From positions 310,001-374,000 of the forward strand of contig NZ_CP150207.1 of the NCBI RefSeq assembly GCF_037969765.1: a stretch of 64,000 bases of DNA, read 5' to 3'. Under the pieces are notes generated by a model, which was not told the origin of the DNA, searched no databases, and saw only the letters and a list, made by a program, of their open reading frames with translations. Within the stretch, counting starts at the first letter, position 1; the number at the start of each line of letters is the position of its first letter. This document shows, one piece after another, positions 18,507 through 26,115 of this stretch. Source of the DNA: Paenibacillus sp. FSL W8-0186 (GTDB lineage Bacteria; Bacillota; Bacilli; Paenibacillales; Paenibacillaceae). Made by a program: the position numbers and the translations under genes.

Positions 18507-20123
18507 TTATGGCCAATCTGCGGACTGCAAGTGCAAGGATGTTTTGTTGTGCTTGATTTGTTCTTCGATATACCGGGCGATCCTTTTCGCGTCCGTTTTG
18601 CCGGACGGCAGTTTGGGAAATCCGGTGCATAGCAGCAAATAACGCGGAACCATGTAATCCAAGAGCTTGTCCTTAAGCGCTGCCTGAACATCGGCGAGCT
18701 TGCCGAGCTCCGGGTCGCCGTCTTTTAGAATAATTGCGGCCGCTAATACTTTACCTCGGCCTTCCTCATGAATGATGCTCAGGATGAAATCCTTTACCAA
18801 GGGAATCTCCCCGATCGCCCCCCTGATTTCATTTAAGTTAATGCGGTAGCCGAGTATTTTGACCTCATCGTCGCCCCGGCCGATAAAATGATACAAGCCC
18901 TGTTCATCCTGCTGGCAAATGTCCCCGGTCCGGTAATAAACCTCCCCATGGATTGCGACGAGCCGGGATTTCGTTGCTTCGGGATTCGACCAGTAGCCCC
19001 GCATGAGCTGGTCTCCGGCAACCAGCAGCTCTCCGCTGACCCCTGGGGTCTCTATGATCTCTCCCGCTTGATCGATCAACAAAGCATTTATGCCGGTTAA
19101 AGGCCGGCCGATGGGAAATAAATGATGATCATTCACATTAGCGGCTGTAATCGGGTGGGCCAGGCACACGCACGTAGCCTCCGTCGGCCCATATCCGTTG
19201 ATGATCGTCAAGGCTGGAACCTCCTGGAGCCATCTTTGGATCGACTTGACGTTCAGCACCTCTGCTCCCGTCATAATCCGTTTCAGGCTGGAAAAATCCT
19301 CTTTGCCAAAATGGGGCTCCTCAGACAGCAATGATAGAATTGGCGCTACTGCCGCAAAGTGGGTAATCCTCCGTCTGGCGATATATTGGAGCACCAGGGA
19401 AGGAATCATGAATTCGTCGTACAAGTATACGCTTGCCCCGCAATACAGCGGCAGCAGAGTATCCACAATCGATACATCGAAATAAAAAGGGGAGGTGTTC
19501 ATGCAGACCGATTCTTCGGTGATGTTCATGAATTCGTTGACCGCCGCAAAGAAGGCCAGCATGCTTCGGTGCTCGATCACCACCCCTTTGGGCATGCCCG
19601 TCGATCCTGACGTATACATGCAATAAGCCATATCAGAGATATCTATATCAGGCCATGCCTGGCCTGATATAGAATCTTCCGTTAGATGGCAGGGTTTTGC
19701 GTGGAAAGGGGAGATTGACTCCAGGGGAATCCGCTTGATCTCCGGATCCAGCCCGGCTGCCTCCGCCAGCATTTTTTCCGGTAAAATTACAGCCTTGGGG
19801 GCGATTTCCCGCGCGATGTGCTGCAAGCGGCCTGGCGGGTTCTTAGGGTCTACAGGGACATACCCCACCCCCAAACGCAGGCAGCCGATGATGGCGGCTA
19901 CCAGTGAGACTTCCTTTTGGGCGAAGCAGATGATTCGATCTCCGCGGGTGATTCCCCATTGGGATAAAGCGGCAGCGCAAGCCAAGCTGTGCTTGTCCAA
20001 TTCGGCGTATGTCAGTGAATGCCGGCTGTCCTGGACAGCCATTTTATTCGGCTGCTTCCCGGCATAGTATGAAATGCGGCTGCCCAGCGAATCTACAGAC
20101 TTCCCTGTCAATGCATCTAGCAC
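18507..20123 (-). CDS. Stand-alone NRPS-type adenylation (amino acid-AMP ligase) enzyme
   Basis: Adenylating enzyme of 538 residues with all core motifs: YTSGSTGMPKG (A3, about 185), FYFDVS (A4, with the Asp that binds the alpha-amino group of amino acid substrates), NGYGPTEAT (A5), YRTGD (A7), GRGDDEVKILGYRINL (A8) and LPSGKTDAKR (A10 Lys). It has no carrier, condensation or thioesterase domain, so it must load a separate carrier protein, most likely the ACP at 23668. The start is GTG with GGGAGGT upstream. The FDVS Asp points to an alpha-amino acid rather than an aryl or fatty acid; the exact residue is not determined. Confidence 0.9.
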   Translation of the reverse strand: MLDALTGKSVDSLGSRISYYAGKQPNKMAVQDSRHSLTYAELDKHSLACAAALSQWGITRGDRIICFAQKEVSLVAAIIGCLRLGVGYVPVDPKNPPGRLQHIAREIAPKAVILPEKMLAEAAGLDPEIKRIPLESISPFHAKPCHLTEDSISGQAWPDIDISDMAYCMYTSGSTGMPKGVVIEHRSMLAFFAAVNEFMNITEESVCMNTSPFYFDVSIVDTLLPLYCGASVYLYDEFMIPSLVLQYIARRRITHFAAVAPILSLLSEEPHFGKEDFSSLKRIMTGAEVLNVKSIQRWLQEVPALTIINGYGPTEATCVCLAHPITAANVNDHHLFPIGRPLTGINALLIDQAGEIIETPGVSGELLVAGDQLMRGYWSNPEATKSRLVAIHGEVYYRTGDICQQDEQGLYHFIGRGDDEVKILGYRINLNEIRGAIGEIPLVKDFILSIIHEEGRGKVLAAAIILKDGDPELGKLADVQAALKDKLLDYMVPRYLLLCTGFPKLPSGKTDAKRIARYIEEQIKHNKTSLHLQSADWP

Positions 20124-20202
20124 GGAAGAGACCTCCCACCTTCATAGAATGGATGCTAATATCCGTTAAACCTAATGAATATCAGGTTGCCGGGTTAAAT
20201 GT

Positions 20203-21258
20203 TTATACGCTTACTTTGGAGAAGCGCTCATAAATTTTATTGCAGTAGTCCATTGAGGTGTTTAAGCGTAAGAAGGCTCCCTTTACGATCTCGATTCTGG
20301 CTTCAGGATTGTCCTTGATGATCGGAACAATCGCGTTTTTGACCCATCCATGCCCGTGGCGGGTGTCAATTTGGATATGCAGGGTATGGTATTCCCGGCC
20401 CTTTTCGCTGATGCCGAGGCGTTTGAATCCCTTGACCAGTCTGCTGAAGCGTTTTGGCGCTACTAGCTCGACCGCTCCAAGACAGCCCAAGGCCCGATAC
20501 AGATTTTTGCGGTACAGGGCGGAATACAGCAGGGTATTGCCTACCGCCAGGGACTGCCAGCTAGCGCCTTCTACTAAAGACAAGGTATTCGTATCATTCA
20601 GGAGCCCCAGCTCGTCCAGCAAATAATTGAACATGACGGTATGGACTTTATCCATTTCACCGTTGCCCATTTCATCCCAATAATTTTCGGCAAGCTCCAT
20701 CTTGATCACTTCGCTGGTGCCGATCTGCGCCAGGGCAACGAGATCGTCGAAACGGCTGTCTACCGTAATCTCTTGAGAGAAGAAGTAGCTCATTTCCTCT
20801 CTGGAGCAGCTTTCCTCCAAATAGGCATACAATTGATGATTGGCTGCTTCATGATCCAGGATCGTCCTCATGAACCAGCGCTGGAATTCCTTGGTATCCG
20901 TCGGAATGTCGATATCGGGAAAACGGCTGTCCTCGTAAGCTTCCCAAGCTTCCTCTAATTCTTTCTGGATGCGCATCAGCGTAGGATCATATTGGTTGAA
21001 CACCGGCTTTTGCTCCATCGGGTGAATGTTTATGCTATAGAGGAGATCCAGAGCCCGGTGCAGGCTGTAGTAAGCAGCTTCCTTGCCCGCTTTGTAATCT
21101 TCCACGGTTTGCAAGGCAAGCTTTACGGCTTCATTCGCATCCTCGGGATTTTGCTTCATATGCGAATACAATTCCGGCCATTCAATCAATGCATGGACAA
21201 GCTCATGAAATTGGACGCTCGAATCGAAGATCATTTCAGGCAATTGACGGTTAGACAT
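20203..21258 (-). CDS. Haem-oxygenase-like diiron oxidase/oxygenase (HDO)
   Basis: Helical protein of 351 residues. The C-terminal two thirds match the iron-containing redox enzyme (Haem_oxygenas_2) family. I see E196 and H206 in DEMGNGEMDKVH, E264 in GAVEL, and H294, D298 and H301 in HIQIDTRH, with E163 as a possible further ligand. The spacing E-x9-H and E-x29-H-x3-D-x2-H is the one I recall for the diiron HDO domain of SznF. HDOs hydroxylate amines, desaturate, decarboxylate or fragment amino and fatty acids using O2. It lies between the ACAD pair and the adenylation gene, so it may oxidise the free or carrier-bound amino acid (inference). ATG 21258 has GAGGGA upstream. Confidence 0.8.
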   Translation of the reverse strand: MSNRQLPEMIFDSSVQFHELVHALIEWPELYSHMKQNPEDANEAVKLALQTVEDYKAGKEAAYYSLHRALDLLYSINIHPMEQKPVFNQYDPTLMRIQKELEEAWEAYEDSRFPDIDIPTDTKEFQRWFMRTILDHEAANHQLYAYLEESCSREEMSYFFSQEITVDSRFDDLVALAQIGTSEVIKMELAENYWDEMGNGEMDKVHTVMFNYLLDELGLLNDTNTLSLVEGASWQSLAVGNTLLYSALYRKNLYRALGCLGAVELVAPKRFSRLVKGFKRLGISEKGREYHTLHIQIDTRHGHGWVKNAIVPIIKDNPEARIEIVKGAFLRLNTSMDYCNKIYERFSKVSV

Positions 21259-21309
21259 AATAGATTATCCCTCACTATTCTTTTGATTTTTTTGGATGAA
21301 TAACATATT

Positions 21310-22455
21310 CTAGCACTCTACTCTGGCAATCATGTTCAGCATCATTTCATCGGTTCCCCCGGCTAGCGACAGGGCTCTGGCATCGCGAAAAAACAGCGAA
21401 ATAGGATGGTCGTCCAAGTAGCCTTCCCCTCCGAACAATTGCAGGCACTGGTCGGCGACTTTCCTTACCAGCTTCCCGCCTGCGTATTTGGCCATTGCGG
21501 CATCGGCCATATTCTCGTTTGGCGTCGACATTTTTCGTATGCATCCATAGCTGAATTGTTTAACGGATTCAATTTCGGTGATCAATTGAGCGAGAGTGAA
21601 TTGAACATGCTGGTTAGAGCTGAGAGGCTTGCCAAACGTGCGGCGTTTCTTGGAGTGTTCGATGGTGAGGTCAACATGGTAGCGTGCCATCGCGGCCATC
21701 CGGATTGCTATAATCGTCCGTTCCTGGAAAAATTGCTTCATTTGAATAAACAGGCCAAATCCCAGTCCGCCTATGACCTGCTGCTGGGCGATCTTAACCC
21801 GGTCAAATTCAATTTCCGCGATATCCCCCCGATTGCCCAAGGTTGGCAGGTTCCTGACTACAGCAACGCCAGGCGACGATTTAGGCACAAAAAACAAAGT
21901 AGGTGCAGGATCTCCCTGTTTATTGGCGGTTTGGGCAAGGACGCAGTAAGCGTCTGCCGATACGCCATTGCTGATGAAGGTCTTCCGGCCTTGGAGGATA
22001 TAGCCGTCCCCCTCCTGTACAGCTGTCGTCTGTATATTGCTTAGATCTGATCCGGCATTCTCTTCGGTCAGGGCCAGCGCTAATAATGACTTGCCTTGAA
22101 TAGCGGAAGGGACCCAGTCCGCCGCCAACTCTTGGCGGGCGTATTTGGCGACCAGGCTTGTCGCTATATCCAGATGGCTGGCAACGGACATTCCGATCGC
22201 TCCATTAGGCAGTCTCGCTAGCTCTTCATGTAAAATGACGTTATACCAGTAGTCCAGCGCTGCCCCGCCAAATCGTTCAGGGAATGTTGTTGACAAATAA
22301 CCAGTTTCGCCTAATTGGCGAAGGATTTGTTTGATTGGGGGAGGATGGCCAGCGGCTCTCCATTCGCTTAAATGGGGTCTAATCTCTTGATCGATAAAGT
22401 GGCGGAGGCCGTTTCGATACGCATCATGCTCCGGCGTAAACGGGTTTATACTCAT
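21310..22455 (-). CDS. Acyl-CoA dehydrogenase-family flavoprotein 1
   Basis: FAD-dependent dehydrogenase of 381 residues with the full ACAD fold: helical N-domain, beta-barrel LALTEENAGSD and KTFISNG, and C-domain RTFGKPL, QLFGGEGYLDD and RDARAL. The usual catalytic Glu before Gly-Thr is Gly (G366 in LAGGTDE). E245 in FFQERTIIA sits where long-chain ACADs carry their base. It lies beside a free-standing ACP and adenylation enzyme, so it more likely oxidises an aminoacyl-S-ACP than an acyl-CoA, as prolyl-carrier dehydrogenases do (inference). I chose ATG 22455 behind AGGTGA; GTG 22467 is the other candidate. Confidence 0.87.
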   Translation of the reverse strand: MSINPFTPEHDAYRNGLRHFIDQEIRPHLSEWRAAGHPPPIKQILRQLGETGYLSTTFPERFGGAALDYWYNVILHEELARLPNGAIGMSVASHLDIATSLVAKYARQELAADWVPSAIQGKSLLALALTEENAGSDLSNIQTTAVQEGDGYILQGRKTFISNGVSADAYCVLAQTANKQGDPAPTLFFVPKSSPGVAVVRNLPTLGNRGDIAEIEFDRVKIAQQQVIGGLGFGLFIQMKQFFQERTIIAIRMAAMARYHVDLTIEHSKKRRTFGKPLSSNQHVQFTLAQLITEIESVKQFSYGCIRKMSTPNENMADAAMAKYAGGKLVRKVADQCLQLFGGEGYLDDHPISLFFRDARALSLAGGTDEMMLNMIARVEC

Positions 22456-22474
22456 GGTATCCATCACCTGCAGT

Positions 22475-23671
22475 TCAGCTTATTTTGCTTATTTTCGCAA
22501 TTTTGGTCAGCATCATTTCATCAGAACCGGTCGAAATGGAGAACAGGCGGCTGTCCCGGTAGAATCTCCCTATGATATGGTCATCGAGATAAGCGTCTTT
22601 GCCGAACAGCTGCAGGCATTCGTCGGCGACCTTGCGAACCAGTCTGCTGGACTGCAATTTGGCCATGGCGGACAACAAGGAGATGTCTCCCTGCTCCTGC
22701 CAAATGGAAGCTGCAACATAATTGCATTGGCGGCTCAGCTCGATTTCCGTGCGTAATTCCGCGATCTTGAATTGGATCCATTGATTCTTGATGAGGGGTT
22801 CGCCGAAGGTGACTCTGGAGCGGCAGTGCTGGACAGTTAAACGAAGCACCTCGTCAGCCATCGCCGTAGCCCGGCAGGAGGAGATAATATGCTCTTGCGC
22901 GAATTGGTTCAATTGGGCGAGAAATCCTCCGCCTTCGTTGCCGATCCGGCAGGATGCGGGAACCCTGACGTCCTGAAACGATACGCTGGCAACATTGGCG
23001 GTACGATGGCCCATCATGCCGATTTCTTCGCTAATTTCGATGCCGGGCAGCGAGCGGGGGACGAATAGCAGCACCATGCCCGTCAGCGGGTTGCGGTCTG
23101 GCATGGCTGCAAGCACGCAGTATACATCCGCATCCAGTCCGTTCGTGACGAAATTCTTGACGCCGTTCAGTACATAGTAATCGCTCTCGCGAACCGCTGT
23201 GGCTTGGATTGCGGCCACATCCGATCCGGCGGAAGCCTCCGATACGGCATGGCCAAAAACCAAATCGCCCCGAAGCGCAGGGGACAGCAGCTCTTCACAT
23301 TGCGTTGCAGTTCCATAGTCGGCCACTAATGGGGCGACCATGTCGTTATGGATGATGATGGCCATGCTGATCCCGGCGGAGGGAATTCTGCCAAGCTCTT
23401 CAGCAAATACGATATGCGAGAATATATCTTGATTCTGTCCGCCATATTGGGAGGGATAGCGCAGGCCCAGCAATTCCTGTTGCCCTAGCTTCTTGAGGAT
23501 GCTTCTTAGCGGGAACCGGCGCTGCTGTTCCCAATCTTCTACGTGGGGGAGAATTTCTTGCTTCATGAAGGCTTGCAGTTTCTGTCGCAGCAGCAGATGG
23601 CCTTCCGAGAAGAAAGAATTTGTGTTTGTTTGCGGATTCATTATTGGGAACTTTTCCGTAGCGGGACTCAT
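22475..23671 (-). CDS. Acyl-CoA dehydrogenase-family flavoprotein 2
   Basis: ACAD-fold protein of 398 residues, a diverged paralogue of its downstream neighbour. Recognisable blocks are GHAVSEASAGSD, KNFVTNG, RVTFGEPL, QLFGKDAYLDD and RDSRLFS. The canonical C-terminal catalytic Glu is Thr (T381 in SISTGSDEM), while E260 in FAQEHIISS matches the alternative base position of the long-chain/isovaleryl group. Its start overlaps the ACP stop (ATGA), coupling translation of carrier and oxidase. Two tandem ACADs suggest two oxidation steps or a heteromeric enzyme acting on the carrier-bound substrate (inference). Confidence 0.87.
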   Translation of the reverse strand: MSPATEKFPIMNPQTNTNSFFSEGHLLLRQKLQAFMKQEILPHVEDWEQQRRFPLRSILKKLGQQELLGLRYPSQYGGQNQDIFSHIVFAEELGRIPSAGISMAIIIHNDMVAPLVADYGTATQCEELLSPALRGDLVFGHAVSEASAGSDVAAIQATAVRESDYYVLNGVKNFVTNGLDADVYCVLAAMPDRNPLTGMVLLFVPRSLPGIEISEEIGMMGHRTANVASVSFQDVRVPASCRIGNEGGGFLAQLNQFAQEHIISSCRATAMADEVLRLTVQHCRSRVTFGEPLIKNQWIQFKIAELRTEIELSRQCNYVAASIWQEQGDISLLSAMAKLQSSRLVRKVADECLQLFGKDAYLDDHIIGRFYRDSRLFSISTGSDEMMLTKIAKISKIS

Positions 23672-23934
23672 AGCTCACTCCCTAACGGCGCCTGAACGGC
23701 ATTTTGCTTAATGTAGTCTGCCAGTCTTCCAAATTCATTCAAGATGTCGATATCGATTTGATTGCCGAAGAAATCAAGGCCGAATTCATGCTGTATGGCC
23801 ACGATAACTTGAATGATATCCATGGAATCCATGCTCAGCTGTTCAATAAAATTGTCTTTAGCGCAAAATTCGGCATCGGTACCCTTCACCTGGTTGATAA
23901 TTTGGCTAAGCTTGTTCTCAATTTCATGCTCCAC
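23668..23934 (-). CDS. Free-standing acyl/peptidyl carrier protein
   Basis: Small acidic four-helix carrier protein of 88 residues. The phosphopantetheine attachment Ser is S37 in SMDSMDIIQV, and EFGLDFFG matches the end of helix 2 recognised by partner enzymes. It is the first gene of the ten-gene operon, with a GTG start behind AAGGAGGGAG and a strong promoter about 60 bases upstream. It is unlikely to be the fatty-acid AcpP because its neighbours are an NRPS-type adenylation enzyme and two ACADs. It probably carries the amino acid loaded by the 18507 protein (inference). Confidence 0.88.
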   Translation of the reverse strand: MEHEIENKLSQIINQVKGTDAEFCAKDNFIEQLSMDSMDIIQVIVAIQHEFGLDFFGNQIDIDILNEFGRLADYIKQNAVQAPLGSEL

Positions 23935-23984
23935 AACATAGCTCCCTCCTTAAAAATACATTAATTATTAAAAAATAGGATTTT

Positions 23985-24176
23985 ATGTTATTTAATATAA
24001 TACTTACTAGAATCGTGGTTGGCAATGACTACATTTGTCGTATTTTGGTAATGTTGTGCGCCAGACAGGACTCATCGCTAGCTTGTACCTGCTCTTGTAC
24101 AGCGCAGGGAGATTCGTCATTGAGTTCTATAGAGGGGATATCATCCGGGGGAATGTTGGTATGCTGCCCTTGCTAA
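23985..24176 (+). CDS. Speculative Cys-rich 63-residue peptide
   Basis: Open frame divergent from the carrier-protein operon. AGGA lies four to five bases before the ATG. The C-terminal half contains ACTCSCTAQ and ends CCPC directly at the stop; a 10-bp hairpin begins 20 bases later. A leader-plus-core shape like a modified peptide precursor can be imagined, but no RiPP modification enzyme is seen nearby, and the frame covers the promoter of the opposite operon. It may well be chance. Confidence 0.15.
   Translation: MLFNIILTRIVVGNDYICRILVMLCARQDSSLACTCSCTAQGDSSLSSIEGISSGGMLVCCPC
23997..24025 (-). promoter_or_regulatory. Sigma-A promoter of the biosynthetic operon
   Basis: On the minus strand the -35 TTGCCA (24020-24025), 17-base spacer and -10 TATTAT (23997-24002) make a near-consensus housekeeping promoter. 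It is about 60 bases before the ACP start. No clear operator or riboswitch was recognised around it. Confidence 0.7.
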
Positions 24177-24195
24177 TTAAATCTTCTGCCCGTCC

Positions 24196-24221
24196 ATCCA
24201 CAGCCGAATAAGGCTGTGGAT
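24196..24221 (+). terminator. Short hairpin between the two divergent operons
   Basis: Arms ATCCACAGCC (24196-24205) and GGCTGTGGAT (24212-24221) form a perfect 10-bp stem followed by TTTT on the plus strand, just before the pspA promoter. No firm plus-strand gene precedes it; it may insulate the operons. The rest of 23935-24296 holds only the two promoters and the doubtful peptide frame. Confidence 0.4.
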
Positions 24222-24232
24222 TTTGCATGAAA

Positions 24233-24259
24233 TGAAACCTTTTGGCCGGAATTCATGTA
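24233..24259 (+). promoter_or_regulatory. Sigma-W-like (ECF) promoter of pspA-ydjGHI
   Basis: TGAAAC (24233-24238), a 17-base spacer beginning CTTTT, and TGTA (24256-24259) match the sigma-W pattern TGAAAC-N16/17-CGTA with one mismatch. In Bacillus subtilis the homologous pspA operon is controlled by sigma-W under envelope stress, which supports the call. Confidence 0.6.
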
Positions 24260-24296
24260 TTATAGGTAAATGCCAACTAGCGAGGGGGAACTCTAT

Positions 24297-25049
24297 ATGG
24301 GAATCTTGTCGAGGTTTCGGGATATTATGAGAGCCAACGTCAACTCGTTCGTGGATCGGGCGGAGGATCCGGCGAAGGCCATGGATGAATATATGAGGGA
24401 CCTGCACAGCGATCTGGGCCAGGTGAAGGCGGAGGCGGCAGCGGTGCTTGCGAATGAGCGAAGGGCCAAGGCTTCTCTGGATGAATGCCAGGCCGAGATC
24501 AGGAAGCTGCAGCGTTACGCCGAGAAAGCCGTGGAAGCGGGCAATGAGGATGATGCCCTGAAATTTCTGGATCGGAAAGCGCAGCAGGCCGCGAAGCTGA
24601 ATGATCTGCAGACTGCTCACGAGCTGGCTGCCGCCAAGGCAGCAAGCATGCAGCAGCTGCAGGAGAAGCTGATATCCGACCTCGGGCAGCTGGAGGCACG
24701 GCAATCCGAACTGAAGGAGAAGCTTGCCTTCTCCCGAATGCAGCAAGGCATCGGTGCGGGCAGTAACCTATCTGCCGGCACGTTCGATGAACTAGAGGAG
24801 AAAGCGTATCTCGCTGCGGAAGAAGCACTGGCGTTGGCTGAGCTTCGGGCTGGAGAAGCACTGGACAATGCTGCTGATCCGGCGGTTCATTTGGAAGACG
24901 ACAACGTAAAACCGGATGTGAATGCTGGCTCGAACAATAGCACGAGCAATAGCATAAACTCTAGCACAAGCTCTAGCGCCAGCACTTCTGCGAGCGTCGA
25001 AGATGAATTAGCAGCAATCAAAGCAAGAATGAACAAGAGGGAATTGTGA
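24297..25049 (+). CDS. pspA: PspA/IM30 family phage-shock protein
   Basis: Coiled-coil membrane-stabilising protein of 250 residues. It starts MGILSRFRDIMRANVNS, the amphipathic membrane-binding helix typical of PspA, and has long heptad-rich helices to about 195. A Ser/Asn-rich low-complexity tail (about 200-230) precedes a final helix. PspA oligomers bind stressed membranes and limit proton leakage. I chose ATG 24297 behind GAGGGGGAA; the frame upstream to 24270 is not needed. It is the first gene of the ydjFGHI-type operon and follows a sigma-W-like promoter. The Ser/Asn-rich insert is longer than I would expect. Confidence 0.92.
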   Translation: MGILSRFRDIMRANVNSFVDRAEDPAKAMDEYMRDLHSDLGQVKAEAAAVLANERRAKASLDECQAEIRKLQRYAEKAVEAGNEDDALKFLDRKAQQAAKLNDLQTAHELAAAKAASMQQLQEKLISDLGQLEARQSELKEKLAFSRMQQGIGAGSNLSAGTFDELEEKAYLAAEEALALAELRAGEALDNAADPAVHLEDDNVKPDVNAGSNNSTSNSINSSTSSSASTSASVEDELAAIKARMNKREL

Positions 25050-25083
25050 TGCAAGCTACTTTTTGGGTACCTGAGGTGAGCAA

Positions 25084-26115
25084 ATGCCGGTAATCGACTA
25101 CAAATGTCCCAATTGCGGCAGCGGCATGGTCTTTAACGGAAGAACCGGAGCATTGACCTGTCAAGGCTGCGGGAGACAAGACAATATTGAACAGCTTCCT
25201 GATCCGCTTACGCAGCAGTCATTTTCCGAGAGTTGGGGGAGAGGGTATCACTGCAACAGCTGCGGGGCCGAGGTGATAGCCGATGCAGAGATGACCGCGA
25301 CGGTGTGCAGCTTCTGCGGTACGGCCGTCGTCCTCGGCGACCGTCTGACTGGAAATCTGGCTCCGGCCAAGGTGCTTCCTTTTCTGATCAGCAAGGAGGA
25401 GGCCATGGCGGCTTTTCGGAAATGGTGCCGGAACGGCCTGCTTACCCCCGACGGATTTATGACCGCGGATCGCGTCAAGGGGATCACCGGAGTGTATGTT
25501 CCTTTCTGGCTCTATGAGCTCCATAATCGCGTTGAGGTTCATGGCCATGCTACGAAAGTAAGGACTTATACGCGGGGTGACTATCAATATACAGAAACGC
25601 AGCATTTTGCGATATACCGCAAGCTCCGCCTGAATTACGTCAATTTGCCAATTGATGCTTCGCATAAAATGAGCGACGATCTGATGGATAAGCTGGAGCC
25701 TTTTCCGTACGAGCGGCTGAAGGGCTTCAAGAGTCCCTACCTCGCCGGTTATACTGCGGATAAATACAGCTATGATGATCGGGAGCTGCTTCCACGGGCC
25801 AAGGAGAAGATCCGCAGCTATATTGAATCCTCCATTTCATCGTCCGTGTCAGGGTATACATCCGTCAGCTTCACCAATAAACAGATTGATACGACACCGA
25901 AGCGGGCTGACTATTGCCTGATTCCGGTCTGGATGGTGAAGTACGACTATAACCGGTCGGAGTACTTGTTCGCAATGAACGGCCAGACCGGGAAGGTCGT
26001 CGGCAAGCCGCCACTCAGCAAAGCAAAGGTCTCCGCCTGGTTTGCGGGCGTATCGGGCGTAACCCTGCTATCCCTGAAGCTGATCTCCTGGATGATGGGG
26101 GGAGGATTCCTGTGA
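25084..26115 (+). CDS. ydjG: Zinc-ribbon membrane protein, YdjG-like
   Basis: Protein of 343 residues with two N-terminal zinc ribbons: YKCPNCGSGM...CQGCGRQ (about 7-33) and YHCNSCGAEV...CSFCGTA (about 55-80). A long conserved middle domain and one C-terminal hydrophobic segment (about 315-335) follow. In B. subtilis YdjG and YdjH form a membrane complex that recruits YdjI and then PspA to damaged membrane. It follows pspA by 34 bases and overlaps ydjH by four bases (GTGA), as in that operon. The zinc-ribbon half is expected to face the cytoplasm. Confidence 0.87.
   Translation: MPVIDYKCPNCGSGMVFNGRTGALTCQGCGRQDNIEQLPDPLTQQSFSESWGRGYHCNSCGAEVIADAEMTATVCSFCGTAVVLGDRLTGNLAPAKVLPFLISKEEAMAAFRKWCRNGLLTPDGFMTADRVKGITGVYVPFWLYELHNRVEVHGHATKVRTYTRGDYQYTETQHFAIYRKLRLNYVNLPIDASHKMSDDLMDKLEPFPYERLKGFKSPYLAGYTADKYSYDDRELLPRAKEKIRSYIESSISSSVSGYTSVSFTNKQIDTTPKRADYCLIPVWMVKYDYNRSEYLFAMNGQTGKVVGKPPLSKAKVSAWFAGVSGVTLLSLKLISWMMGGGFL

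Noticed and set aside
24297..25049. Chromosome-segregation or SMC-like coiled coil for the 24297 protein
   Set aside because: The MGILSRFRDI start and operon with ydjGHI identify it as PspA.
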